This document shows positions 22,291 through 31,402 of a stretch of 64,000 nt of DNA, in pieces. Within the stretch, counting starts at the first letter, position 1. Each line of letters starts with the position of its first letter. Source of the stretch: Verrucomicrobiota bacterium (GTDB lineage: Bacteria > Verrucomicrobiota > Kiritimatiellia > SS1-B-03-39 > UBA6053); assembly GCA_020831625.1 (NCBI GenBank), contig JAFIGD010000005.1, positions 1 through 64,000 on the forward strand, read 5' to 3'. The notes beneath the pieces are model-generated. The model was given only the letters and a program-made list of their open reading frames with translations. It made no database searches and was not told where the DNA came from. A program made the position numbers and the translations under genes.

Positions 22291-22544
22291 ATCGAACGTT
22301 CCTGAGTTTCAAGTCCGTATTTTTCATGAAGTTTTTTTGTGTGTGTATCCCGGGGCTGCTTCAGCACCATCCGTCCGCGCCATCGCTCAGAAAAGGAGGG
22401 TCGCGCAGGATTTTCCGACATCCTTGAAACCTCGAGAAGCATTTTTTCAACCATGGCGGACAAACTGACCCCTTCGCGCCGAGCCACTTCTTTTGCCCGA
22501 TGGGACACGCCGGGATCGATGGTGAGGGTAATTCTTGTTTTCAT
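22275..22544 (-). CDS. Ribbon-helix-helix-type antitoxin
   Basis: An 89-residue protein. Its N-terminus (MKTRITLTIDPGVSHRAKEVARREGVSLSAMVEKML) has the strand plus two helices of the MetJ/Arc fold found in antitoxins paired with PIN toxins. The C-terminal third (FSERWRGRM then HTKKLHEKYGL) is the toxin-binding tail of such antitoxins. The last residues, TQERSICGGL, look like read-through into the deletion junction of the toxin. The antitoxin itself is intact enough to bind DNA. Confidence 0.75.
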   Translation of the reverse strand: MKTRITLTIDPGVSHRAKEVARREGVSLSAMVEKMLLEVSRMSENPARPSFSERWRGRMVLKQPRDTHTKKLHEKYGLETQERSICGGL

Positions 22545-22573
22545 ATGTATGAATATAAATCATATGCATACAT
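22545..22573 (-). promoter_or_regulatory. Inverted-repeat operator of the antitoxin gene
   Basis: ATGTATG (22545-22551) pairs with CATACAT (22567-22573) directly upstream of the antitoxin ATG, within a very AT-rich stretch containing TATATT-like boxes on the minus strand. This fits autorepression by a ribbon-helix-helix protein. Confidence 0.5.
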
Positions 22574-22897
22574 ACATCAATCCAATGAAGCATTTTTTTT
22601 CGAATTTATTTATAGACACGTGGTGTGCTAGTTGTAATTGACCTGGATGAGGGGGGCGGATTGAGGATTTTGAGCTGGTGATCGATGTATTCATCGCCGG
22701 GGACCCAGGATCTACGTTTTTGAGCTGAGCTTGCCTTGAGTGCGGTAGGGTTGGATTGTTCCGAACAGCGGCTCAAGCCGCATTGCGCTGGTTGGGTTCG
22801 ATGTTTCAATTGCCCGCCCGTTTCGGCTTACAATTCCTCCGCTTCCGGTGACGGAAAAGTCGTGACAGTCCGCACTGCCTTCGCCATCCTCGCCCGT
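22574..22897. other. Intergenic stretch without a supported gene
   Basis: It holds the divergent upstream regions of the antitoxin and the DUF2330 gene. An in-frame extension of the DUF2330 gene reaches back to 22736 but encodes nothing family-like. I see no repeat or RNA gene. Confidence 0.4.
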
Positions 22898-24010
22898 ATG
22901 AATTTGACCAATCGAATTTCCAGGACCTTCCGCGCGGGACTCTTTCTATGGATGGGGTTGGCGGGGACAGTCTTGGCGGACGGAAAAATGTTCTGGCGGG
23001 AAAGCGTTTCGCCCGGAATTCCATACCAGCGGGCCATCATCGCCCACAGAGACGATGTGCAGACCATGGTGCTGCAGAGCCAATACGAACTTCCACCCGA
23101 TCACGGAGCATCCGCGCACACCCTCGGATGGGTGGTGCCGCTTCCCTCGGTTCCGGAGGTCGCCAGCATGCCCGCCTTTGCCGCCGACCGCCTGTTTCAG
23201 GAGCTGGAACTTCTCACAAGGGCGACAGTAATTCGTTACAGGGATCGCGTCTTCACCCTGCTGATCCTCATTTGTCTATTGGGTTGCCCGTTCTATCTTC
23301 TCCTGATGTTGATTCCAAAAGCTCCAGCCTGGCTGGTGCCGCGTAATCGGGCCCGCCGGGAGGCCCTTCCGGGGCTTCTGTTTTTGGTCTTTTTCTTCTC
23401 CTTGATCCTTGCGGTCGCAGTACCCGGATTTTCCCGCACCCGGTCGGCTTCGGGGGTGTGGGTACTCGACGAAAAACAGGTGGGCGTGTATGACGTGAAG
23501 GTCATCCGGGCCGATACGCCCGGCGGCCTGATAGAGTGGCTGCAGGATGCCGGATTTCAGTATGGCCAGGAGGACGAAGCCGTTTTCGCGGAGTACATCG
23601 CCCGGAACGGCTGTTTTGTGGTGGCCAGACTGAATCCGGGGGAGGACACTACTGCGCATGAGATCGTCAGCAACGGTTTGGCCGCTCCTCTGATTCTGCG
23701 GTTCCCTAATCCGGTGCCCATGTATCCCCTCGCGCTGACCGGCACCGGAGGCTTTGACACCGAGGTCCTGTTATACGTGCTCACGGACGCACCCGTTTCA
23801 GCGGGGGACCGCATCACTCTCCGTTCTTTCGATTACAGAGCCCATGATATGGGGTCTATATTGAAGAATTTTTCCGGAGATCATCCTTCCAGTTTCCCCA
23901 TACTCGCGAAATTCCGGGACCGCCTTCGACCGGATCAAATGAAAGAGGATCTGTACTTTCAGCCGTTCCCGGAGGCCCGGCCGTTCCGGGAAACGATACG
24001 GAAATGGTGA
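22898..24010 (+). CDS. DUF2330 membrane-anchored protein
   Basis: A 370-residue protein. A signal peptide (residues 1-28) is followed by the DUF2330 pattern: PYQRAIIAHRDDVQTMVLQS, then LGWVVPLPSVPEV. Two transmembrane helices (about 119-139 and 157-176) interrupt the domain, and the C-terminal half resumes it with YDVKVIRADTPGGLIEWLQDAGF. DUF2330 proteins are exported proteins of unknown function. I chose the ATG at 22898 because it starts directly at the signal peptide. Confidence 0.8.
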   Translation: MNLTNRISRTFRAGLFLWMGLAGTVLADGKMFWRESVSPGIPYQRAIIAHRDDVQTMVLQSQYELPPDHGASAHTLGWVVPLPSVPEVASMPAFAADRLFQELELLTRATVIRYRDRVFTLLILICLLGCPFYLLLMLIPKAPAWLVPRNRARREALPGLLFLVFFFSLILAVAVPGFSRTRSASGVWVLDEKQVGVYDVKVIRADTPGGLIEWLQDAGFQYGQEDEAVFAEYIARNGCFVVARLNPGEDTTAHEIVSNGLAAPLILRFPNPVPMYPLALTGTGGFDTEVLLYVLTDAPVSAGDRITLRSFDYRAHDMGSILKNFSGDHPSSFPILAKFRDRLRPDQMKEDLYFQPFPEARPFRETIRKW

Positions 24011-24074
24011 TGGAATTCTTATGGGGTGAGATCTTGTTTCGGGAATAAATCCCCCGCGTCTTCGTCCAAGCAAG

Positions 24075-25601
24075 ATGACCGCACAAAACACTTCGCCTCT
24101 TTTTTTGCCGGATACCCCGGACAATCAAACCCTGCGCACACATGTCGCCCCGCCGGACTGGGTGAACCCCCAACCCTCCGGACGCTACAACCTCGTGGTC
24201 ATCGGAGCGGGAAGCGGTGGACTCGTCACCGCCGCCGGGGCGGCGGGTCTGGGCGCGAAGGTCGCTCTCATTGAGAAGCACGCGCTGGGCGGGGACTGTC
24301 TGAATGTGGGCTGCGTTCCGTCCAAGGCCCTGCTCGCCGCCGCAAAGCAGGCCGCGGCTGTGCGGGGCGCGGATGCCTTTCACACCCGGGTGGACGGGGT
24401 GGTGTCGGTGGATTTTCCGGCGGTCATGAACCGCATGCGCGCCATTCGCGCCCAGATCGCGCCGCATGACTCCGCCGAGCGTTTCCGGGATCTGGGTGTC
24501 GATGTGTTTCTGGGCGAAGGCGCATTCACCGATGCTGAAACCGTGACAGTCGGCGATGCGGAATTGAAATTCTCCAAGGCGGTGATCGCCACCGGCGCCC
24601 GTGCGGTGTTGCTGCCGATTCCGGGTCTGGAGGATGCGGGTGCCCTCACCAATGAGACGCTATTTTCGCTCACCGAACTCCCCAAACGACTCGCTGTCAT
24701 CGGCGCGGGACCCATCGGCTGCGAAATGGCCCAGGCCTTCGCGCGCTTCGGTTCCGAGGTCAGTGTGTTGGAGATGGAGGACAGCATTCTTCCCCGTGAG
24801 GATAGAGAGGCGGCAGAAGTGGTGCGGGATGCGCTTTCGCGCGACGGCGTGAACCTGCTCTGCGGAGTGGCCATCGACAAGGTGGAACGTCAGGGCGATC
24901 TCAGAATGCTGCACTATCGAAACGGGGAGGACCGCAAAACCCTGGAGGTGGATCAGATCCTCGTGGGGGTTGGGAGGGCGCCGAATGTGGAGGGTATCGG
25001 ACTGGAGGCGGCGGGCGTGGCGTTTGACAAGCGCAAGGGCGTGCTTGTCAATGAACGCCTGCAAACCACCAACAAACGGATTTATGCGGTGGGCGATGTC
25101 TGCATGGCAACGAAATTCACCCATGTGGCTGACTTCACGGCGCGGATGGTCCTGCAGAACTCCCTCTTCGGCGGACGCAAAAAGCACACGGATCTGCTGG
25201 TGCCCTGGTGTACCTACACCCAGCCGGAAATCGCGCATGTCGGGTTGTATGAAAACGAGGCGGCGGAGAAACACGGGGATCAGTTAAAATCCTATCGCCG
25301 GGACTTCAAAGACGTGGACCGAACTCTTTTGGAGGGACAGACCGAAGGCTTTGTCAAAATACACACCGTCAAAGGTAAAATTGTCGGTGCCACCATCGTG
25401 GGAGAACACGCCGGAGATCTTATTTCGGAAGTCAGCGTGGCCATGCGCGCGGGCATGGGGCTGGTAAGCCTCGCCAATGTCATTCACCCATACCCCACCG
25501 CCGCCGAGGCCATCCGCCAATGCTGCGATGCCCACAACCGCGCAAAACTCACCCCGCGGGTCGCCTCCCTGTTTCGCTGGTGGCTCGGCAAAACGCGCTG
25601 A
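24075..25601 (+). CDS. Mercuric reductase-like FAD/NAD(P)-dependent disulfide oxidoreductase
   Basis: A 508-residue class I flavoprotein disulfide reductase. The FAD-binding GxGxxG is at about 44-49 and the redox-active disulfide is Cys75/Cys80 in GGDCLNVGCVPSKA. A second Rossmann motif (VIGAGPIGCEMAQAF) binds NAD(P)H, and the dimerisation domain ends with the HPYPTAAEAIRQ motif whose His acts as the base. No N-terminal metal-binding domain or C-terminal vicinal cysteines of true MerA are present, so mercury reduction is unlikely. Relatives often neighbour TVP38 and ArsS genes, as here. It converges on the minus-strand NRDE gene. Confidence 0.9.
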   Translation: MTAQNTSPLFLPDTPDNQTLRTHVAPPDWVNPQPSGRYNLVVIGAGSGGLVTAAGAAGLGAKVALIEKHALGGDCLNVGCVPSKALLAAAKQAAAVRGADAFHTRVDGVVSVDFPAVMNRMRAIRAQIAPHDSAERFRDLGVDVFLGEGAFTDAETVTVGDAELKFSKAVIATGARAVLLPIPGLEDAGALTNETLFSLTELPKRLAVIGAGPIGCEMAQAFARFGSEVSVLEMEDSILPREDREAAEVVRDALSRDGVNLLCGVAIDKVERQGDLRMLHYRNGEDRKTLEVDQILVGVGRAPNVEGIGLEAAGVAFDKRKGVLVNERLQTTNKRIYAVGDVCMATKFTHVADFTARMVLQNSLFGGRKKHTDLLVPWCTYTQPEIAHVGLYENEAAEKHGDQLKSYRRDFKDVDRTLLEGQTEGFVKIHTVKGKIVGATIVGEHAGDLISEVSVAMRAGMGLVSLANVIHPYPTAAEAIRQCCDAHNRAKLTPRVASLFRWWLGKTR

Positions 25602-25603
25602 GT

Positions 25604-26257
25604 TTAGAGGGCTGTGTAGTTCATCACCGGCAATCCGCCTGACTGAACCCGGACCCGGACAAAACTCACGGTGCGGGCGACGCTTCGGCTCATTCGCACG
25701 GACACATGGGGTTTCACGGGGTCGTGCCAGGCATGAAAGGCATCCAACTCCGCTCCGGTCGGACGGAGGGGATCCCGCACGGTGTCCACATAGTGCGTCC
25801 GCCGGGCGTTTCCAACCGACTCCGGCTCAAAGGAGGAGCTCGTCAACATCGGGAGAGGAACGTCTTGTTCCCGCAATTCCCGGCCGTCCCATTGCCAAAC
25901 CCGTGCGGTATGCTGCAGTGCAATCACCTGGAACGCGTTGTAGCGGTCCAGTGCAACCGCTTGGGTCAGGTGAAATGAAAACGCGTTCAGATCCGCGCAG
26001 TCACTCAGCTCTTTCAGCAACAGTCCGCGACTGCGCAGCGGTCCCGGCGGCGGGGATGTGTACCCGTTGAGCAGGGCGGCGATCAGCCCGTGTCGATTGA
26101 CAAAAATCCAGGTGCCGCCGCCCTGCGGGTCTATCGGATAGGTCGCTCCCTTGTCGTCGGTGTGCGGCGGCAAGGCTGCCGGCCGGCACCGTTGCTCGTC
26201 GCGGTTGAACCACAGTTCGGCGTTTCCCGTTGCCAATCTCCAGGAGGCGGTACACAT
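25604..26257 (-). CDS. NRDE (TANGO2-like) family protein
   Basis: A 217-residue protein of the NRDE/TANGO2 family. It starts with MCTASW and carries the Asn-Arg-Asp-Glu motif (FNRDEQR, residues 18-22) next to a G-G-G-T-W-I segment (46-51). The N-terminal Cys2 resembles an Ntn-hydrolase nucleophile. The biochemical role is unsettled; eukaryotic TANGO2 is linked to heme and lipid handling. It is last in a tight minus-strand run (1-bp gap after the DinB gene). Confidence 0.85.
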   Translation of the reverse strand: MCTASWRLATGNAELWFNRDEQRCRPAALPPHTDDKGATYPIDPQGGGTWIFVNRHGLIAALLNGYTSPPPGPLRSRGLLLKELSDCADLNAFSFHLTQAVALDRYNAFQVIALQHTARVWQWDGRELREQDVPLPMLTSSSFEPESVGNARRTHYVDTVRDPLRPTGAELDAFHAWHDPVKPHVSVRMSRSVARTVSFVRVRVQSGGLPVMNYTAL

Positions 26258-26258
26258 T

Positions 26259-26771
26259 TCAGCGGGTCGCGGGGGTTTTGAGGTGGTGCAGGGTGGAGGG
26301 CGCGTAGCCGAAATTCTCCGGCAGGGCGATGCCGCGCAGATTGCACATTACCCGGATCAGGGCGAAGTGATGAACCGTGTGGGCGATGGCGTAGATCAGC
26401 TCCCTGGCGCGGGAGGAGGGAGCCACGCGTACGGCGTCTTCCTCCACCGCGACACGGTTTCGGATACGGAGAAGATCGTTCTCCCATTCATCAGGCACGG
26501 CGCGGAGAGCTTCCTGCAGTTGTCTCGTTCGCTCCAGTGCGCAGACGCGCGAGGTCTCCACCGCCTTGTCGCGCGGACGCGCGTCATAGTCGAGCAATCC
26601 GCCGGCGGGGGTGTTGAGGATCGGTTCTATGTGTTCGAGAACGTGGCGGAGATGTCCGCCGATACTGGCGTGCATGGCCATGGGCTCCGGCTGGAGATAT
26701 CCTGTATCGTCCAGGGACGTTACGAGGTCTGCGGCTTGATCAAGATAGCGAAGCAAGGTGTTAGATAACAT
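26259..26771 (-). CDS. DinB-family protein
   Basis: A 170-residue helical bundle of the DinB/YfiT superfamily. Candidate metal ligands are His in GGHLRHVLEHIE (residues ~37-45) and the pair in AIAHTVHHFALIRVM (~130), giving the usual three-histidine site. Family members include thiol-dependent transferases using bacillithiol or mycothiol. The start is the ATG at 26771; an upstream in-frame extension overlaps the DedA gene and is not conserved. It is co-directional with DedA, the arsM remnant and NRDE. Confidence 0.8.
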   Translation of the reverse strand: MLSNTLLRYLDQAADLVTSLDDTGYLQPEPMAMHASIGGHLRHVLEHIEPILNTPAGGLLDYDARPRDKAVETSRVCALERTRQLQEALRAVPDEWENDLLRIRNRVAVEEDAVRVAPSSRARELIYAIAHTVHHFALIRVMCNLRGIALPENFGYAPSTLHHLKTPATR

Positions 26772-26784
26772 GTCTTTCCTTCCA

Positions 26785-27288
26785 TCAGAGTTGTAGGAGA
26801 TCGTTACCCATCCATACGGTGAACAGGACAATCAACGGGGCCCAGATCATCACGGCGGGAAGAACGCGGGCGTAGAAGGTTCGCGGCGGAATGCGAAGCA
26901 TCCCGGCGGCGAGATACACGGGGAGTCGGGCCACCGGCACGAAGCGGCTTCCGAAGAGGACCGGCCCGGCATTGCGCTGCAAGCGTTCGCGGGCGCGCTG
27001 AAGTTTGACGGGGTCCGGACGGAAGGGCAGCCAGCGCAGGAAAGACCCTCCCATGCCACGTCCGGCGAAATACAGCAGACTGTCCCCCAGCAGGATGCCG
27101 AGAAAACAGGCGGCGACGGCAAAGCCCAGCGGCAGTTTCTCCGCCGCCACCAGCAACCCGGCGGCGATGGAGGTGATGTCTTCGGACACTTGTGCGGCCA
27201 GCAGAATGACGAACAGGGCTCCCCAAAGGCCGGACGCGGTCAGCGTTTGTGAAATCCGGGCCTGCAGTTCGAAAAGTTGCTCCGTCAT
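26785..27288 (-). CDS. DedA/SNARE-associated family membrane protein
   Basis: A 167-residue integral membrane protein with four to five hydrophobic spans. The DedA signature is FAGRGMGGSFLRWLPFRPDPVKLQRARERLQRNAGPVLFGSRFVPVARLPVYLAAGM, containing the GSRFVPVAR motif of the family. DedA proteins are thought to be lipid flippases or proton-dependent transporters. The start chosen is the ATG at 27288, with GGGCAGG just upstream. It is translated directly after the arsM remnant (10-bp gap), so the two were probably an arsM-dedA operon. Confidence 0.85.
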   Translation of the reverse strand: MTEQLFELQARISQTLTASGLWGALFVILLAAQVSEDITSIAAGLLVAAEKLPLGFAVAACFLGILLGDSLLYFAGRGMGGSFLRWLPFRPDPVKLQRARERLQRNAGPVLFGSRFVPVARLPVYLAAGMLRIPPRTFYARVLPAVMIWAPLIVLFTVWMGNDLLQL

Positions 27289-27298
27289 GGGCCTGCCC

Positions 27299-27490
27299 TC
27301 AGCAACAGCTTCCGGATGCGGGTTTCGGGGCGGTGTCCTGTGGATGCTCACAGGGAAACAGGCCGAAGTGCCGGGTTCTGTCTCCTGAACAGGTGCAGGC
27401 ATTGGTCTTCAGGTCGGCCGATCCCCGCAGGATCTCGCCGTAATATTCCTGAACGCTTTCGTGAAGATTCGGTTGAGGGGAAGTCGTCAT
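27299..27490 (-). pseudogene. arsM: arsM with the methyltransferase core deleted in frame
   Basis: A 63-codon frame. Residues 12-33 (SVQEYYGEILRGSADLKTNAC) match the N-terminus of arsenosugar-pathway arsenite methyltransferases. Residues ~36-63 (SGDRTRHFGLFPC, then a Pro/Ala linker and GSCC) match their C-terminus. The whole SAM-binding and arsenic-binding middle, roughly 250-300 residues, is absent, yet the reading frame is continuous from ATG to stop. The remaining peptide has six cysteines. It could be a neutral scar or, less likely, a small thiol peptide. It lies first in an operon with DedA, DinB and NRDE. Homology is judged by eye. Confidence 0.65.
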
Positions 27491-27564
27491 ATCCCTTTAG
27501 ACTGTGCGGATCGGGATTTATTCCCCGCAGTCCATTTTTTTGGAGTTCCTGCTTTTAGGTTGAC

Positions 27565-27576
27565 TTAGTTGACTAA
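27565..27576 (+). promoter_or_regulatory. Palindromic operator of the Phd/VapC module
   Basis: TTAGTTGACTAA is palindromic with a 2-bp centre, overlaps a TTGACT -35-like box (27560-27565) and lies 17 bp before the antitoxin ATG. Phd-type antitoxins bind such short palindromes to repress their operon. Confidence 0.5.
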
Positions 27577-27590
27577 TCTATTACTCTTGA

Positions 27591-28228
<638 letters not shown>

Positions 28229-28295
28229 ACTGAATCTATGCAGATTAATTTTGGCGGGGAAGGGAATAACCCGATCCCCGAACCGTCCCATTCAC

Positions 28296-28835
28296 ATGAA
28301 CATCACCCAACAAGACCTGTATCTCGCCGTTCGGGAATGGTACGACCCGCTTTTCCGCTTCGCGTTGTCGCTGTGCCGGCAGCACGACCGGGCACTGGAT
28401 CTGACCCAGAACGCCTTTCACAAACTGGCGCAGAACCGGGAGAAAGTCCGCGATCCGAAGAAAATCAAATCCTGGCTCTTCAGTGTGCTTTACCGTGAAC
28501 ACGTGGACCAGTACCGGCGCGGGGTCCGCTATCCGAGTCAGTCGCTGGAGGATTCCCCGTAATTGCGCGGAACCGCCGGTCACGGCGGCGAGCTGTCCCA
28601 CGACGCCAAGGTGCTGATGGAAAAACTGGGCGAACTAGACGAAATTTTCCGCGCACCGCTCACCCTGTTTTATCTGGAACAGCTCTCCTACAAAGAAATC
28701 GCGGCGGTGCTGGACATCCCCATCGGCACGGTGATGTCCCGACTGCGCCGCGCCAAGGACCAGCTCCGCGAACGCATGGAGCAGGTCAGTCAACCCGCCA
28801 TCATCCCCTTTACTCAGGAGGTCCGCCATGGATAA
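28296..28835 (+). pseudogene. ECF sigma factor split by an in-frame stop codon
   Basis: The ATG at 28296 opens a sigma-70 region 2 module (WYDPLFRFALSLCRQHDRALDLTQNAFHKLAQN, then KIKSWLFSVLYREHVDQYRRG) that ends at a TAA (28560-28562). The same reading frame continues from a TTG at 28563 with a sigma region 4 module (LTLFYLEQLSYKEIAAVLDIPIGTVMSRLRRAK). No frameshift is needed: a single nonsense codon separates the halves, in the linker where a break would harm folding least. It is either a recent inactivation, a sequencing error or a functional two-piece sigma factor. The second half overlaps the anti-sigma gene by 8 bp. Confidence 0.85.
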
Positions 28836-29562
28836 CCTCACCGCCAAAGAAATTCTCTCCGCCTACCGCCCTGACGGCGCCGACGCCCGCGACCCGGTTT
28901 TTCGAGGCGCGCTGGATCAGTGTCGGAGCGATCCCGCCTTGAAGACCTGGCAGCAGGACCAACAGGCCTTTGATGCCCGCATGTCCGCCACGCTGAACAG
29001 CCTCCGCGCCCCGGAATCGGAAAAAGAGGCTTTGCTCGCCACCCTGAGCCTGAGCACCCAACCCTCGTTTTGGAACCGGGCCCCCCGTCTGCTTCTGCCC
29101 CTGGCCGCAGCCCTGATGCTGGGCTTCGGTCTGCTTGTCCACCGCGTCCGCACCCCGGATCTGATCTGGGAACCCGGGTCCCTGTCCGTGAGCAGCCTCT
29201 CCCGGGACAGCCGTCCGCTGGACTACGAGGCCGGGGACGCGGTCAGCATGAAAGCCTGGCTGGCCGCGCAGGGGGCGCCCGTCCCCGCCTCGCTGCCTCT
29301 GCTGCTGCAAGAGGCGGTGGGCAAAGGCTGCAAACTCTTCGACGACGGTCACGGCAACACCATCAGCATGCTCTGCTTTTCCATCGGCAATGAGATGGTG
29401 CATGTCTTCGTCTTCGACGAGAACACCCGACACTACGTCAATCTTTCCGCCGAACGCTGGCAGACCGAACGCGGCTGGAATCTCCGCGCCCTCCCGCAGA
29501 ACGGGCTCATGCTTGCGATCGCCACCCGCGGCAATCCCGACGCCCTCCATGCCATCTGGTGA
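28828..29562 (+). CDS. Putative transmembrane anti-sigma factor
   Basis: A 244-residue protein with a cytosolic N-terminal part (~85 residues), one transmembrane helix (about 86-106, PRLLLPLAAALMLGFGLLVH) and an exported C-terminal domain ending in LMLAIATRGNPDALHAIW. Its position directly after an ECF sigma gene, overlapping it, with CAGGAGG before the ATG, and its single-span topology suggest an anti-sigma factor. It lacks a clear zinc-binding HxxxCxxC motif, so this is inferred from context. No peptidase site is visible. Confidence 0.7.
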   Translation: MDNLTAKEILSAYRPDGADARDPVFRGALDQCRSDPALKTWQQDQQAFDARMSATLNSLRAPESEKEALLATLSLSTQPSFWNRAPRLLLPLAAALMLGFGLLVHRVRTPDLIWEPGSLSVSSLSRDSRPLDYEAGDAVSMKAWLAAQGAPVPASLPLLLQEAVGKGCKLFDDGHGNTISMLCFSIGNEMVHVFVFDENTRHYVNLSAERWQTERGWNLRALPQNGLMLAIATRGNPDALHAIW

Positions 29563-30208
29563 ACCCTCCATCCGAATCATCCTCACTGTCCACCGGGACC
29601 GGGAGGCGCTTGCTTCGCTGCTGCCGGAGCTGCTTTGCCACTGGCAAGCGGACGAGCTTCATGTCGTCGACACCGGCGACGATGATGCCGCCGCCGTCGC
29701 CGCCGCCCGAGGCGTACCCTGCCTCGTGGTCGATGCGGCCCAGCGCGGCCGAGCCCGCCAGATGAACGCCGGCGCCAAACTCCACCCCGAAGCCGATCTC
29801 CTCCTCTTCCTTCATGCCGACACCCGCCTGCCTCCCGCTGCCCGCGCCTCGCTTGTGCAGGCGTATCGCGAGGGGGCCGTCGGCGGGGGCTTCTCCCGCC
29901 GCTTTGACAGTCCGTCCCGCTTTCTCCGCCTCAGCTGCGCGCTTGCGGACTGGCGCGTGCGCCGCTTCGGCCTCGCCTTCGGCGACCAGGCAATCTTCGT
30001 CCGCCGCGATGTCTTCGATCGACTCGGCGGCTTCCCCGATCAGCCCCTCTTCGAAGACTGGGACTTCACCCGCCTTCTGCGCAAACAGGGTCCCACCCGC
30101 CTCCTTACTCCCGGGGTCATCAGTTCCGCCCGCCGGTTTGAGCAGGACGGTCCTGTCCTCCGAACCTTCAAAGACCTCTGGCTGACCGTTTGTAAGGCGA
30201 TAAACTGA
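29549..30208 (+). CDS. TIGR04283-family glycosyltransferase (arsenosugar-associated)
   Basis: A 219-residue GT2-type glycosyltransferase. It has the early strand IRIILTVHRDREALASLLPEL, ELHVVDTGDDD, and the RGRARQMNAGA motif diagnostic of TIGR04283. LLFLHADTRLP supplies the DxD-type metal site. The C-terminal FGDQAIFVRRDVFDRLGGFPDQPLFEDWDFTRLL completes the fold. The family is consistently found with radical SAM protein ArsS and TIGR04282. It overlaps the anti-sigma gene by 14 bp, so the sigma operon includes it. It should attach or transfer the sugar part of an arsenosugar-like product, which is an inference. Confidence 0.9.
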   Translation: MPSGEPSIRIILTVHRDREALASLLPELLCHWQADELHVVDTGDDDAAAVAAARGVPCLVVDAAQRGRARQMNAGAKLHPEADLLLFLHADTRLPPAARASLVQAYREGAVGGGFSRRFDSPSRFLRLSCALADWRVRRFGLAFGDQAIFVRRDVFDRLGGFPDQPLFEDWDFTRLLRKQGPTRLLTPGVISSARRFEQDGPVLRTFKDLWLTVCKAIN

Positions 30209-30261
30209 AATACAACTTCCTCCCCCGCGCATTGTGCCCCCCATCCGATTCTTTTCCGTCC

Positions 30262-30837
30262 ATGAATTCAAGCCGCCTCACAAGGTGTGGCATATGCGCC
30301 GGCGTCTCAGGGGGAAATATCACCCTGAAAACCTTCGGCACCGTGACCGGTGACGGACACCACAGCATCGAAGAACTGATTCTGAAAGATCCCCGCGCCG
30401 TCTGTCAGGCCGGCGTCCATTTTCGCCAGCTTCGCGAACGCCTGCACGAAATTCCGGCCGCCGGGGAACAGGTTCAATTGACCCAGATCGGCAACCACGC
30501 CCGGGGAACCCTCTTCCAGGACGGCACCCGCCTGATCACTCCCGCCTTGGAAAAACGCATCGACGCCATCAGTCGGTCCCTTTCCGGATTTTATTTTGGA
30601 CGCTATGATCTCATCGCGCCGGATGTGGCTTCATTCCAGCGGGGGGGAAACCTCAAAGTCATTGAACTCAACGGCGTCAGCAGCGAGGCCACCAGCATGT
30701 ACGACCCAACCCACGGCTACTACCGAATGGTCCAAACCCTCCTGACCCAGTGGAAGATCGCCTCCGAAATCGGCCGCGTGTTACAGCAACACGACCATCT
30801 GCGCACCGCGTTCAGAGCCCTCATTCAAACCCGTTAA
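30262..30837 (+). pseudogene. C-terminal part of an ATP-grasp-like ligase
   Basis: A 191-codon frame. From about residue 22 it looks like the second half of an ATP-grasp enzyme: TVTGDGHHSIEELIL, then IGNHARGTLFQDG, GFYFGRYDLIAPD and LKVIELNGVSSEAT, where Glu and Asn of IELNG are metal-binding. The ATP-binding N-terminal half is missing; the first ~20 residues (SRLTRCGICAGVSGGN) do not fit the family. The junction lies near 30325. It cannot be catalytic as it stands. Confidence 0.6.
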
Positions 30838-31211
30838 AACTGTCCCGTGGCCAGCATCACCAGCGTGCTGGCCTCCAGGCACTCGATGTTTTCCCGCTCC
30901 AGGGCAATGCGCAGATCCGTGTTTTCGGCCCCGGGATTGAAAATCACCCGCCTGGGATGCAGGTCCAGCAGCGTGTCCTGCAGCTTGGAGGAGATCGCCG
31001 CGCCCACATAAAGCGTGACAGTATCCACTTCTTCGTCCACGTCCTCCAGCGACCGCGCCACGGGAACGCCGTGGATTTCCGACACCGCCGGATGCACCGG
31101 GATCACCCGGTGTCCGTGATCCAGCAACGCCCGCACGGCTTTGTTTGAATACCGATCAGGATTCGGGTTCGCACCCACGACAACAACGGTTTTCGGAGGG
31201 GGATTATGCAT
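30834..31211 (-). CDS. CoA-binding domain protein (YccU-like)
   Basis: A 125-residue single Rossmann domain of the CoA_binding_2 family. It has VVVVGANPNPDRYSNKAVRALLDHGHRVIPVHP at the N-terminus, EIHGVPVARSLEDV, and RRVIFNPGAEN. Such proteins bind CoA or nucleotides; their role is not established. It converges with and overlaps by four bases the ATP-grasp remnant. Confidence 0.88.
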   Translation of the reverse strand: MHNPPPKTVVVVGANPNPDRYSNKAVRALLDHGHRVIPVHPAVSEIHGVPVARSLEDVDEEVDTVTLYVGAAISSKLQDTLLDLHPRRVIFNPGAENTDLRIALERENIECLEASTLVMLATGQF

Positions 31212-31402
31212 GGTGCTCTTTACCTGGATTCCAAAATCTCCCAGCCGCCTTTCATCATGTCGGCAGGAAACGGGAAACCTTCCTCCTCACAAAGGAATTC
31301 CATTTCAATCCCTTTTCCCTTTTCAAATCGCGTGCATTTTTCCGCCCATGTTTTGCCACTGTGGTCTTCACATTGTCGAATGGCACCCGGGCCGGGTTGA
31401 AC

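Noticed and set aside
30234-30345. Alternative frame with IRFFSVHEFKPPHKVWHMRR before the ATP-grasp remnant
   Set aside because: It could be the start of the gene lost in the deletion, but I could not match it to a family.
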